Shown one piece after another: positions 28,022-60,296 of a DNA stretch of 64,000 bases. The notes under the pieces are model-generated. The model did not search any database. It was not told the origin of the DNA and saw nothing but the letters and a program-made list of their open reading frames with translations. The stretch is from Cacajao melanocephalus (lineage: Eukaryota > Chordata > Mammalia > Primates > Pitheciidae): positions 1 to 64,000 of the forward strand of contig CAUYLG010033125.1 in NCBI GenBank assembly GCA_963573385.1. The letters run 5' to 3'. Made by a program: the position numbers and the translations under genes. Position 1 is the first letter of the stretch. Each line of letters begins with the position of its first letter.

Positions 28022-28216
28022 CTTGTTCTGAAGAACTTTTAATTCCTGACTTATACATACTTTCATTTCAAAACCAATAATATGCAATATTTAAAACATA
28101 GCTCATGCCAGATAACTGCATTTATTTTTATTGAAATTTCACTGTTTGTAGTCCCTGCTACTTCAATTTGTGCAGTTCTTGGCAGCTTCCTCTTTATTAG
28201 CAATACCATATATCTT

Positions 28217-28504
28217 CTTTTTTTTTTTTTTGAGACGGAGCCTCACTCTATAGGAGTGCAGCGGTGCGATCTCGGCTCACTACAATCTCTGCCTGCCTCC
28301 CAGGTTCAAGTGATTCTCCTGCCTCAGCCTCCCAGGTAGCTGGGACTATAGGCATGAGCTATGCCCAGCTAATTTTTTGTATTTTTAGTAGAGACAGGGT
28401 TTCACCATGTTAGCCGGGATGGTCTTGATCTCCTGACCTCGTGACCTGCCGGCTTCGGCCTCCCAAAGTGCTGGTATAACAGGCGTGAGCCACTGCACCC
28501 AGCC
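28217..28504 (-). mobile_element. Alu (younger-looking) in C3AR1 intron 1
   Basis: Reverse Alu with a perfect 13-base target-site duplication taccatatatctt at 28204-28216 and 28505-28517. It has the gatctcctgacctcgtgac state of AluY/Sc-like copies and lacks the usual ctgtcgcccaggctgg block near its 3' end. Confidence 0.96.
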
Positions 28505-28679
28505 TACCATATATCTTTTTTTTTAATGTGATTGTTTTTATTTGATAGTAAAAAGAGCACTGGCCTAACAGTCATTGGACCTGAAATCCAAGATCCTCCC
28601 TAATAATGATTATATGAAAGGAATCTAATTTGCTAAGTTTCACTATCAAACTTGAGAAATAAAAGCTGAGAGGATGTAG

Positions 28680-28812
28680 GTTGGGTGCAGTGGCTCACGT
28701 CGGTAATCCCAGCACACTCTGAGGCCAAGGAGGGAGGATTGCTTGAGTCTAGGAGTTTGAGAGAAGATTGGACAACATAGTAAGACTCTGTCTCTACAAA
28801 CAAACAAACAAT
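28680..28812 (+). mobile_element. Alu left-monomer copy
   Basis: ttgggtgcagtggctcacg to agactctgtctctac, followed by a (CAAA)n tail: an old left-monomer (FLAM/AluJ-like) fragment. Confidence 0.8.
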
Positions 28813-29285
28813 GACAAGAAAAAAAAATGTAGAGAGGAGAGATGATTTCAAAGTTTTCTTTCAGTCCTAGCATCCTATGACTCTATCCTTCTCTCAATAT
28901 TTTAGGAAGTTACCTTGATAGGATTTAAATATCTGAGTAGACAAGGCCATAAAAAGGGGAATAGGAATCATTTCTTCGTTTTTATTTTGTTGACTTGTTA
29001 TTTTAACTTCTGCTAATCATATAAGGCCCTATGACAATATTTGGTTGACTCAGCAGAACTACTTTCAAGTCACAGAAATATTTTGAGCCTCTGTAAAAAT
29101 AAATGTAAAGTGTTATTATGTCCAGTAAAAATTAGGGATTTAACAAAAAGAAAGTAAAAAGGGACAGCATGGGAATTACGGAAGAGGCCCGAGTAAGGAT
29201 TAAATGCATATAAATTAGAATTTTAGATTTAATTGCAAAAGAAAAAAAGTCAACCCCTAAAATGGGCATCCATCTATTCAAGTAA

Positions 29286-29577
<292 letters not shown>

Positions 29578-30167
29578 TGTCCATGTAATCTTTAACCTCG
29601 ATGTCTCATAAGGCATTGTGTTAAACTATGTGAAACAATCATTTATAAATAAGACTCTTTTTTACCATCATAAAGTTTAAATCTAGAATAATAGATTAGA
29701 CAGCCATTATAATTATTATATAAGATAAAATGTGTCATTGCATACAGAATATGAAAAAAGGTTGAGACACACACATGCACACACAAGTTAAGAAGCTGAA
29801 GACTTTGTGAAGGGCAGAATTCCAGATAGAAATAAACAGCATTAGCCATGGAATAGAAGATGGCATTAAGTTGGAATGGTGAATTGTTCAGGAAAGTTAT
29901 GAAGTAGGGTACATTTACAAGCATGTTCAGAATTAGGTGAAGGTAATGTCACAGAGGGCAAGAGAAGAGAGTGTTAAGAAGTCAGTGTATCTAATGACAT
30001 TATATTATGGAAGGTGGCAGAGAAGCAAATGTTTGGATTTGGTTTTTAGAAGTAATTTTAGCAGAATAATGGAGGCAGAAGATATATCAAAAGGGTTAAG
30101 AAGTTAGTGGTCAGAACAGTAGGCCCCAAAACAAACCAGTATCCTTGAAAAAGAGAAGCTATGCTAA

Positions 30168-30543
<376 letters not shown>

Positions 30544-30600
30544 GATGAGCCAACTACAAAAGATGTCTTAGGGACAGCTGAAAAATAATCAGATAAAAGG

Positions 30601-30730
30601 CAGGGAATGGTGGTTCATGCCTGTAATCTCAGCACTTCAGGAAGCCAAGGAGGAAGAATCACTGGATCCCAGGAGTTGGAGACAGCCTGAGCAACACAGC
30701 AAGACCGCATCTCTACAAACAAAAGCAAAA
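30601..30730 (+). mobile_element. Free left Alu monomer (FLAM-like)
   Basis: cagggaatggtggttcatgc to catctctacaaacaaaagc: left arm only, old type. Flanks cagataaaagg (30590-30600) and cagataaagg (30731-30740) are a target-site duplication, so this inserted as a monomer and is not a fragment of a dimer. Confidence 0.82.
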
Positions 30731-30814
30731 CAGATAAAGGCTAGGTATTCCTTAAGGTACATATTGTGTAATGTGGAGACTGCTAACTAAAAAAACAAAA
30801 AATTTTATGTTTTA

Positions 30815-31455
30815 TAAAAAATATGCATTTACACCCATGTTCATAGCTGCGTAATTCACAATAGCCAAAAGGTGAAAGCAATCCAAATGTCCTCCATCAA
30901 ATGATTGGATAAACAAAATGAGGTATATACATACAATGGAATATTAGCCTTAAAAAGGAAGAAAATTCTGCCGGGCGCAGTGGCTCATGCCTGTAATCCT
31001 AGCACTTTGGGAGGCTGAGGTGGGTAGATCACCTGAGGTCAGGAGTTCAAGACCAGCCTGGCCATCATGGTGAAAACCCATCTTAAAAAAAAAAAAAAAA
31101 AAAGGAAGAAAATTCTGACCCATGCCACAACATGGAGGAAGCTTGAAGACATTTTGCTAAGTGAAATATACTCCAGGCATAAAAAGACAAATACTGGATG
31201 ATTCCACTTAGATCAGATATCTAAAGCAGTCAAATTCTTAGAAACTGAAAGTAGAATGGTGGTTGCCAGGGGCTGAGGAAAGGAAAAAATGGGGAATTCT
31301 TTCATGAGTACAGTTTCAGTTTTTTAAGATGGAAAAGTTCTGAAAACTGGTTGTACAACAATGTGAATATGACAAACACTACTGAACTGTGTACTTAAAA
31401 ATAGTTAAGATGGTAAATATTATGATACATGTATTTGTCAATTAAAATTTTTTTG
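30815..31455 (+). mobile_element. L1M LINE 3' end, split by a short SINE
   Basis: Old L1M: attcacaatagccaaaagg, gtatatacatacaatgg, then after the SINE at 30971-31103, ccatgccacaacatggagg, gtggttgccaggggctg and actgaactgtgtacttaaa. It ends before the Alu at 31459. Confidence 0.88.
30971..31103 (+). mobile_element. Short Alu-derived SINE, Platy-1-like
   Basis: Alu left arm only, ending ...cctggccatcatggtgaaaa, then cccatctta and poly(A). A perfect 14-base target-site duplication ggaagaaaattctg lies at 30957-30970 and 31104-31117. It shares aatcctagcac, ggccatcatgg and catctta with the copy at 63007, states that differ from Alu (cccagcac, ggccaacatgg, gtctcta). Size and structure match Platy-1, a SINE known only from New World monkeys; that assignment rests on memory. 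Confidence 0.7.
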
Positions 31456-31458
31456 TTA

Positions 31459-31750
<292 letters not shown>

Positions 31751-31754
31751 CATA

Positions 31755-32039
<285 letters not shown>

Positions 32040-32113
32040 AAAGCACTGTCCCACATATTACAAGGCTTCTAGCCATCATAGTCCCCTCTGACTAAAGATA
32101 CATGTACATAAAT

Positions 32114-32134
32114 ACACACACACACACACACACA
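32114..32134. repeat. (CA)n microsatellite
   Basis: About ten uninterrupted CA dinucleotides. Confidence 0.95.
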
Positions 32135-32792
32135 AATGTAAAAAAAAGGTCCAGATAATATAAATTCAGGTGCTAAAATAATAATTACTGACCAGTGACT
32201 ATATTTTTATTTTCCTTTTTGTTTGTATATATTTTCCAATATTCTTCATGCATATTTTCTGCTTTTGTAATAATAAAACTCTTTTTCCCAAGTTATAGTC
32301 ATAAAACACAAATAAATAAGAAAGAAATGATGGGTGGTGTGGAAGTCAATGCAGAGGGCCAACAATTCTTGGAAAATTTGATAACAAAATGAGATGGAGT
32401 TGTATCTAAAAGACATCACTGAGTCTAGAGTACCTCTTTCTGTGGCAGTGAGTCCTCTGAAAATCTGGTGGGGGGAGTGGATGAAACTTCTGGCCTCAGA
32501 GAATGAGAATATGTAAAGTTGAAGTTTTGCATATCATTTTAGGTGGTGATGGAGCGTCCTAAAACCCTTTCATGACCTCAGGTTGGATACTTCCAATCTA
32601 GAAGTTTTTGTTTACTTATTTAGCTTATTTGTTTATTTTCAAACACACTAAGTGAGGAAAGGAGCCAGTGGAAAAACCAAGATTGAAAGTTCAAGAAAGT
32701 GGAGAAATTTACACTGATACGGACTTCCAGATGAGACTGTGATTTTTATACACACATAAATCAATATGGTAGATTTTAAATTGTCTATCATA

Positions 32793-33103
32793 GGACTGGT
32801 GTGGTGGCTCACATCTATAATCCCAGCACTTTGGGAGGCAGAGGCGGGCAGATCGCTCAAGGGCAAGAGTTCAAGACCAGCCTGGCCAACATGGCAAAAC
32901 TTCATCTCTACTAAAAATACAAAAATTAGCCGAGTGTGGTGGCACACACCTGTAATCTCAGCTACTCTGGAGGCTGAGGCAAGAGAATCACTTGAACCCA
33001 GGAGGCAGAGCTTACAGTGAGCTGAGATCAATCCACTGCACTCCAATGTGGATGACAGAGTAAGACTCTGTCTGAAAAATAATAAATAATAAATAAATGA
33101 ATA
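32793..33103 (+). mobile_element. Alu in C3AR1 intron 1
   Basis: Forward Alu, with a perfect 13-base target-site duplication aaattgtctatca at 32778-32790 and 33104-33116. It lies only about 190 bases upstream of the C3AR1 coding exon. Confidence 0.96.
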
Positions 33104-33307
33104 AAATTGTCTATCAATCAGAGGACGCTTTTGTGTGGTCCAGTGTGAGGTGAAGGAAGGCAAACTAAAAAAGCGTGAGGGCCTTCTGTTTTCACGGTTC
33201 CACATCTTTACGTGGGAAGGTTAGAATCCTAAGAATATGTATGCATTTTCAAAAAGATACCATTCATTTTAACATTTTCTTTTTCATCTGTTTGCAGAAG
33301 TTTACCA

Positions 33308-34762
33308 ATGGAGTCTTTCTCTGCTGAGACCAATTCAACTGACCTGCTCTTACAGCCATGGAATAAGCCCCCAGAAATTCTCTCCATGGTCATTCTCAGC
33401 CTCACTTTTTTATTGGGATTGCCAGGCAATGGGCTGGTGCTGTGGGTGGCTGGCCTGAAGATGAAACGGACAGTGAACACAGTTTGGTTCCTCCACCTCA
33501 CCCTGGCGGACCTTCTCTGCTGCCTCTCCTTGCCCTTCTCGCTGGCTCACTTGGCTCTCCAGGGAAGGTGGCCATATGGCAGCTTCCTATGCAAGCTCAT
33601 CCCCTCCATCATTGTCCTCAACATGTTTGCCAGCGTCTTCCTGCTTACTGCCATTAGCCTGGACCGCTGTCTTGTGGTATTCAAGCCAATCTGGTGTCAG
33701 AATCATCGCACTGTAGGGACAGCCTTCACTATCTGTGGAGGTATCTGGATGGTGGCTTTTGTGATGTGCATACCCATGTTCATGTACCGGGAAATATTCA
33801 CTATAGACAACCATAATATATGTGGCTACAAATTTGATCCCTTTAACTCATTTGATTATTCAGACTTTTATGGCGATCTACTAAAAAACAGGTCTCTTGA
33901 AAACATGGTTCAGCTGCCTGAAGAAATGGATGATAGGTTAGATCCTTCCTCTTTCCAAACAAACGATCATCCTTGGACAGTCACCACTGTCCTCCAACCT
34001 CAAACATTTCGAAGACCTTCTGCAGATTCACTCCCTAGGGATTCTGCTAGATTAACTAGTCAAAATCCATATTCTAATGTGTTTAAACCTGTTGATGTGG
34101 TCTCACCTAAAATGCACAGTGGGTTTCCCACTGAAGACCACAAAACTAGCCCACTGGATAACTCTGATGGTTTTCTCTCTACTCATTTAGAGCTGTTCCC
34201 TAGGGCTTCTAGCAATTCCTTATATGAGTCTGAGCTGCCACAAGATTTCCAGGATTATTACTATTTCGACCAATTAACATATGACAATCAAGGGCCAACA
34301 CCCATGGTGGCAATAGTCATCACTAGGTTAGTGGTGGGTTTCCTGCTGCCTTCTGTTATCATGGTAACCTGTTATAGCTTAATTGTCTTCCGAATGCAAA
34401 GGGGCCGCTTCGCCAAGTCTCAGAGCAAAACCTTTCGAGTGGCCGTGGTGGTGGTGACTGTCTTTCTTGTCTGCTGGGCTCCATACCACATTATGGGAGT
34501 CCTGTTATTGTTTATTCAACCAGAAACTCCTTTAGGGGGAGCTCTGATGTCTTGGGACCACGTGTCCATTGCTCTAGCATCTGCCAATAGTTGCTTTAAT
34601 CCCTTCCTTTATGCCCTCTTGGGGAAAGATTTTAGGAAGAAAGCAAGGCAGTCCATTCAGGGCATTCTGGAGGCAGCCTTCAGTGAGGAGCTCACACATT
34701 CTACCCACTGTTCCTTAAACAATGTCGTTTCAGAAAGAAATAGTATTAGCACAACCGTGTGA
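33308..34762 (+). CDS. C3AR1: C3a anaphylatoxin chemotactic receptor
   Basis: Seven-helix class A receptor of the plasma membrane that binds complement peptide C3a and signals mainly through Gi in myeloid cells. The acceptor TTTGCAG|AAG ends at 33297, and the first ATG, ACCATGG-like (ACCAATGG), follows 10 bases on. Visible: sequon N9-S-T; TM1 with GNGLV (N41); D68 in TM2; DRC in place of DRY at 119-121; C95 and C172 (TM3-ECL2 disulfide); Y174 at the position sulfated in the human receptor; N194-R-S; an exceptionally long second extracellular loop of about 170 residues (161-332), the family hallmark; CWAP at 389-392; NPFLY at 431-435; Ser/Thr-rich tail. All coding sequence is in one exon. 484 residues against 482 in human: two extra residues near the C terminus ([10 protein letters not shown]). 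Intact, with no stop or frameshift. Confidence 0.98.
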   Translation: MESFSAETNSTDLLLQPWNKPPEILSMVILSLTFLLGLPGNGLVLWVAGLKMKRTVNTVWFLHLTLADLLCCLSLPFSLAHLALQGRWPYGSFLCKLIPSIIVLNMFASVFLLTAISLDRCLVVFKPIWCQNHRTVGTAFTICGGIWMVAFVMCIPMFMYREIFTIDNHNICGYKFDPFNSFDYSDFYGDLLKNRSLENMVQLPEEMDDRLDPSSFQTNDHPWTVTTVLQPQTFRRPSADSLPRDSARLTSQNPYSNVFKPVDVVSPKMHSGFPTEDHKTSPLDNSDGFLSTHLELFPRASSNSLYESELPQDFQDYYYFDQLTYDNQGPTPMVAIVITRLVVGFLLPSVIMVTCYSLIVFRMQRGRFAKSQSKTFRVAVVVVTVFLVCWAPYHIMGVLLLFIQPETPLGGALMSWDHVSIALASANSCFNPFLYALLGKDFRKKARQSIQGILEAAFSEELTHSTHCSLNNVVSERNSISTTV

Positions 34763-35150
34763 AAATATGGAGCAGCCAGCAAGCAGGGGCTCTTAGGTAT
34801 GAATATTTCTAAAAGGATGAAGTGATAGGATGAGCAGGGGACTTCAAAAACTGTTAAAGACTGGCCACAGACTATTGGCATCAGCATCCCCTAGAAACTT
34901 GTTAGTAATGCAAATTCCCAAGCCCATCCCAGACTTGCTGAATTGGAATCTCTGGGGGTTGGGGCCCAGCAAGTGCATTTAACAAACCCTCTTGTTTCTC
35001 ATTAATGCTAAATGTAAAAATCATTGTAAAAATTAGTTCTATTTCTATCCCAAACTAAGCTATGTGAAATAAGAGAATTTACTGTTTTTAAATGTTTGAT
35101 CTTAAATGTTTATTGATGTTTCCATCATTAAATTTTTCCTAAGCATTGTC
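34763..35150 (+). other. C3AR1: C3AR1 3' UTR with ATTAAA signal
   Basis: ATTAAA at 35127-35132 is the first plausible poly(A) signal after the stop, putting cleavage near 35150. The end is inferred. Part of the UTR (34865-34988) is a MER5A transposon. Confidence 0.55.
34865..34988 (+). mobile_element. MER5A DNA transposon fragment
   Basis: gcatcagcatcccctagaaac, cttgttagtaatgcaaattc, and ctctgggggttggggcccag match MER5A (non-autonomous hAT-Charlie). It is transcribed as part of the C3AR1 3' UTR. Confidence 0.85.
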
Positions 35151-35390
35151 TAAGTCTTCCAGATTCCATTTAAAACTTATTTCTTCTTCTCCTACCCGAG
35201 TGAAAGATGATCGTTTATTCCACAGCTTTGTTGTCGTGTGGTGTTGATGGTTTTAAATGAAAAGAAGGTGCAAAAAACAAAAATGCCTGTGAAGACAAGA
35301 AGCCATGAGTCTGGAGCATAGAATTATACAAAGCTTGATGCCTGTCCTGGGAACACCCCTGGGTACAGCACATAGGAATTCTGAGTTTCC

Positions 35391-35528
35391 AGGCTGGGTG
35401 CGGTGGCTCACGCCTGTAATCCCAGCACACTGGGAGGCCAAGGCGGGTGGATCATGAGGTCAGGAGTTCAAGGCCAGCATGACCAACATGGTAAAACCCC
35501 ATTTCTACTAAAAATACAAAACTAAAAA
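35391..35528 (+). mobile_element. Short 3'-truncated Alu with target duplication
   Basis: Alu left arm extending to tttctactaaaaatacaaaac then taaaaaa. Flanks aattctgagtttcc (35377-35390) and aattctgaatttcc (35529-35542) are a 14-base target-site duplication with one change. It has the gatcatgaggtcagg state of younger Alus. So it inserted already shortened. Confidence 0.85.
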
Positions 35529-35542
35529 AATTCTGAATTTCC

Positions 35543-37751
<2,209 letters not shown>

Positions 37752-38064
37752 TAATATCTTAAATCTTTAAACTATCCTAAAATGCAGGCAAGGTGGGCCT
37801 ACTCCATACACCAACCTATAAGGGGTGACTGACTCTCCTGCAATGTTTCATCATACTTGATATCATTTGAAAAGAAGAATGTTAAAGACATGCCTTTGAT
37901 TCTTCTTTCCCATCAATATCGCAAAAAAAGTCAGGGTCAACTAATTCAACCCAGTGGTGGAAGATGGAAGAGGAATAAAGACCAACTGAAACCAAATTCG
38001 TCCACATTTCTATTTTCCTTCCCTGGCCAAAAGAAATTTGAGACCACTACCAGTAAGATAAAAC

Positions 38065-40713
38065 TGTAAACATTCTTTTTTTTTTATTAAGAAAGCATGC
38101 AAAAAAAACAACGACAACAACTTGTGAGACCAGACACCCCCTTCCCAGGATGCAGCAATGCAAAGCATTATGGGTGGTGGCACGAAGGACTCACCAAACC
38201 AGAAACATGAGGAGCAGGGACTGAGGAGAGAAAGGCTGGATCTATACCAAACAATTACTCCTTGCGTCCCTCTCCTCCACTTTCTCTCTTATTTCCTCTT
38301 ATAGGCAGTGAGCTCCTGCAGTTTTGCACACATCACCCAATACAATAGTAATGACTACACTTCGTGTCCGGCAATGCTAGACCAACAAGAAAAGTAGTAT
38401 TCTTTTCACTTCATGGGGGGTGGGGGGGGAGACTGAGGCCCAAAGGGAGTCAGGTGTGCCCTGTGCCATGAAACAAGACTGAGCTTGGTGGAAGGGAGCT
38501 GGGATCTCAGGAGGCCTAATGGCCAATCTCCCGTCCCAGACCCAAACTTCAGCTACCCTGGCTCCACACCAGAATTCTTCATGAGACTAGTTTGCAGAAG
38601 ACACAGATGAACAAGGGGCATTTGTATATATGATTCAGTTTACCCTTGCAAATCCTGTATGGGTCTGAGCAGGAAAAGGGTTTAGAAAAGAGGAGTGATC
38701 ATTTGCAACGGGGGAATCTTGGGGAGGGCTGATGGGAAGTTCTGTGTAGGACGCACCTTAACTGGAAGGAATAAGGAAGGAAAAGATGCCTAAAATAGGG
38801 ACACTGGGCAAAGGCATTTTGCCACCCTCTAAGAGAAATTCTCCTTTCCCCAAAAGGAAATATTATATCATACTTCAACCCCACTAAGTGCCCTCCAGCA
38901 TCATGGGAGATTCAAGCCACTCGCACCCCCATTTCTTTTTTACAAAGGCTTTAAAGAAATAAAGTGCTCTTTAGTTAACTGCCCTATCTTGCCCCTTTAC
39001 TTCAGCCTCACTGGACTTCTTCAATAACCTCTCATATATAACCCCCTTCCAAAAAAAGGAAAAGGGTGGATGAAAGAAAAAAGCAGGAGAGCAGAAAGCC
39101 AAATCTCTCGGAAATCATGGGTAAATAAAATAATATGAATGAAAAGCAGAAATCACAAAGAAAGTGGCCTTGTCTATTCCATACATTTTGTCCCACAGCT
39201 TTTCAGCAAGTGAAATAAGGACAGAAGTAAAATTGTTCTTCCCTCTCATAACTAAAATTCAGCAATTAACATTAAATATACACTGAGTACTCTGCAACAG
39301 TAAATCATGGCCACCCCTTGTAAAAGTAGATGAGTTAGCTCTATACCTTTTTCTGGGGGTCCCCCTTGGCCCTCACTGAACTCTTGCCTCTAGATTATTT
39401 ACTCTCCTCCACCAATCTCCTTCACCCCTCAAAAGCCTACTTGCAAAAGCTTCAGCCAGATGATCTTGATTCCAAGAGAAGCATCTGCCTATATATTTAA
39501 AGAACTAAAATATTCCCTATCCATTTCTTTGCCAGCTCCCTTTTCTTCTCTTCCTCCTACCACCAACACTGAAGGTTTGGTTCTGCTATGCGAGGTGGGA
39601 AAGAGATTCTCATCATGTCTTAGGACACGACAAAACTCCGACTGCTAATGGGTTACTTTTTCTTTCTTGAGAATCCCAGAAAAATGAGGAAAGAAGAAAG
39701 ATGGGTAGATTTGAGCAAACAATCAAAGGAGGACAAACTAATATTTGCTGAATGGGAAAAAGGGATGGGAAGATAATTCATAAATACAAATAAGAGCCAC
39801 AATTAATTTTCAAAGAAAAATACTTTTAAAAGCCAAAATAGTTAAGTTGGAATCATCTCCAAGAAGCTAAAACTATGCTGAATAGTTGTCCTTATGCCCT
39901 ACCATAGAAGCAGAGTCTGGGCTAAAACCAATCCTATCTTCTTAGAGAATGGGCTCAAAATAAGCCAAGGGACACTGATGTACCATGGCAGAGCACACCC
40001 AGTTTCACACTGACTTATATTCCATCCCTTCTAACCCAGGTCCCCAGTTCCACTAGGATTTTATTGTAACCCTCCTGCACCGCCATCATCACTTTTACCC
40101 TTGATAGGAAATGCAGACTGGCAGAAGTAAGGATTGACAGTATAAAGGGACAAGGAAGACCTCAGAGGACAGAATTAGCACCATTTTAAAATCTCCAAAT
40201 TCTTGGCTGCCAAGTAATGTTTCAGATCCTTTCTACTTGATCATGTGGCCTCTCCAGTCCTGGCCTGAAACTGACGGGAACAAAAAATAATATAGGGCCA
40301 AAAGGTGGGATTAGCATTGAGTTTCTCCAAGAAAAAGGGAAACAAGAGTTTGAAACCTTTCTCTGTAGCTATCACGGCTTCATCTTCCAGCCTGATGATT
40401 TTACATTAGCAAGAGGTGGACGTGATCCATGGTGTAGGGACAGCAGACAGCGGACAGTATATAACCAATAATAATAATAATAGAATAATAAGAAAAGAAC
40501 TGGGGAAAAAACAGGAAGGAAAAGAGAAGAACGAGGCAGGAAAGGGGGGTTATCTTCGGCAGCATCCTGCAGTGGCTTCTCTGACAGAGAAAGAACAAAA
40601 AGAGGATATATGTCTATATACAGACGGGGGGAAGGGACGGGCTGGGGTTGCTCTTTCCCCACTGCCAGACTTCACCACTCGGCCCTGGGCTGATGTCCAC
40701 ACTCTGTGATGCA
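38065..40713 (-). other. FOXJ2: FOXJ2 3' UTR
   Basis: From the stop codon at 40714-40716 the transcript continues through repeat-free sequence to a canonical AATAAA on the minus strand (tttatt at 38083-38088). The absence of Alu over 2.6 kb in an otherwise Alu-dense area fits selection on a transcribed UTR. A G-run tract lies at 38416-38430 and an (AAT)n stretch at 40468-40490. Confidence 0.75.
38083..38088 (-). promoter_or_regulatory. FOXJ2: FOXJ2 poly(A) signal AATAAA
   Basis: Canonical hexamer about 2.6 kb after the stop, inside an A-rich run. No Alu intervenes between stop and signal. Confidence 0.6.
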
Positions 40714-52570
<11,857 letters not shown>

Positions 52571-52584
52571 GGTACTTCTGGGTT

Positions 52585-58486
<5,902 letters not shown>

Positions 58487-59700
58487 CTGTCTCCAAGGTT
58501 CCCCCGGCAAAGGGAGGGAACCAACTGGTACTGGAGTTTGGGGGTGGAGGGATTCCCCTCTTCAGAGGCAGATGACGGCTCTCATCCTCAGTGGCTCTTC
58601 CTGTACTTGGCTGAGCCTCCCAAGTTGGTGAGGGGAACTGGGTCCCCTGAGGATGAGGAGTCAGGGGAGGAGGAGGGGGAGGGGGCGGAGAAGGAGGTCC
58701 TACTTGGGGAAGGTGGCACACCCCCCACACCCTGCTTGTTACCCTGGGGAGGAGGGGAGGAGCCTCTCCCAACCAGGAGTTGTCTCCTCCCCCTTGGGGG
58801 AGTTCCCCTCCCCCCCAAACTGGATCTTTCTTGGGTGGAGGGCTCTTTCTGTCTGCTGGAGATCTGAGCGGAGGGGCTCTACCGCGTTCCACTGTCTAGG
58901 TACGAGGAAGTTGAGGGGGAGGTCTTCCCCTCTCCAGCTGGAAGCCAATTCCTCTTCTTTCCCTGGAGTGGCTTCTGAACGTAAGGACTCCCGTCCCCTG
59001 TGAATACTGGTGGGTCGAGGGTGCCTACTCCATAGGCACAGCCCCTCTCTCTTTGCCTCGAAAGTCCTGAACTGTTGAGAGTGTGTGTTTGGAGGGGCGG
59101 AGGCGCGCTAGGGTGGTCTCACTCTGCTTCCCTAAGGAAAGCTCCCCTCCTTCCACTTCTAGGGTCTCCTCCTCGGCCAGTACAGGGGTCTTCCTCGCCT
59201 CTAGGCAGGAGAGACGCGTCCCCTCCAGGGGTCTCTTCTTTCTCTCACCCGAGTGGTAAGGGTCTTCTCTCCAACAGGGGGAGAGGTTGCTCGCGTCCCC
59301 GCTCCCGCCTCCGCTCCCGGGGTGCCTCAGAGGGTGGGGTTTTCGTACTCCCGGCTCTCCCTGAGCTGGCCTGGGCAGCACCGTCCGGGAGGCCGCGGCT
59401 CGAGACTCCGGTCCCTGCTACTGTGGCGGCAGCGCCTCCTCTAGGGCCGTCCTGTCCGGTCTGCTCCCTGCGGCGCGTGGGGCTCCCCGCGCTGCCACCG
59501 CTCGGGCTCCGGCCAGTCCGGGCTCCCGGGGAACCAGAAGGCGGACGGACAGTGTCAGGGCTCGGCGCGGGCTCGGGCTCGGCTCGGCTCCGCTGCAGGC
59601 CCCGGCTCCTCCCCGGCCTCCGCGCTGCGCTCCCCGCCCCTCCCCCTCCCCCGCCCGCCGGCCGCCGCCGCCACCGCCTCCCCGCGCGGGTTAAGGAGGA
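58487..59700 (-). other. FOXJ2: FOXJ2 exon 1 (5' UTR), 5' end approximate
   Basis: The 3' end is a good donor, GGAGACAG|gttagt, at 58487. The exon extends up into the CpG island; the transcription start cannot be read from sequence and 59700 is a guess. If it is that long, the leader holds several upstream ATGs opening frames of 69-136 codons (starts at 59381, 58948, 58892 and 58818). Confidence 0.5.
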
Positions 59701-59900
59701 GCCGGGCGGCGCCGAGCCGCGAGCCGCGCCGCCTGGGTGTGCGCTCCGCCTGGAGACGGCCGCGCTCACGACGGCGCGCGGTCTCGCCGCCTTTTGCCCA
59801 CGTGCGGCCGCGTCGCTCCGGGAACTCGCCGTCTACCGGGAATGACAACTCACTGCTCCCCACCGGGAGATCCCTCGTGCACACCGTACACCGTCAATTC
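58600..59900 (-). promoter_or_regulatory. FOXJ2: CpG island, FOXJ2 promoter
   Basis: C+G-rich with frequent CpG, densest at 59280-59850, including cccgcccgccggccgccgcc and many GGCGG/CCGCC-type Sp1/KLF sites. No TATA box is evident; typical of a broadly expressed gene. It is the only CpG island in the window. A 256-codon plus-strand frame and a 174-codon minus frame within it are compositional. Confidence 0.88.
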
Positions 59901-60296
59901 CAGCTGACACTCCAACTCCGGCGTTTCATTCTGTTGAACTCCATAAACAGCTAAACAGCCCCAGCATTCTCAGGACTATCGTTGATGGACTTCTCTTTCC
60001 CTCCAGATAGTTTATAAAGGATCATGAGCCTTCAGGTGAAGATTGGGGTGAAGTTTTCCGTGATATCATCCTGGAATTTAGTAAATGCTCCTTCAGTGAG
60101 TGGATACGTGAAAAATTAGCGTGTAACGGTGAAGTAAACATCAGAAGATCTGGGTCCTGTTCCTTGTTCCAGCTTCGTAAACTTGTGCATGGCCCTTATT
60201 TTCTGCAATCTTGTTCAGTGAAGAAGGGACCTTGATACTCTGCCTGCTTACCCTTTACAGCTGTCATATCCTGAAGTCATGTTATTCTGCTCTGAA

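Noticed and set aside
59075..59845. 256-codon open frame on the + strand in the CpG island
   Set aside because: Pro/Ala/Arg/Gly-rich translation of C+G-rich DNA where stops are rare; no domain, and it runs opposite to the FOXJ2 leader.
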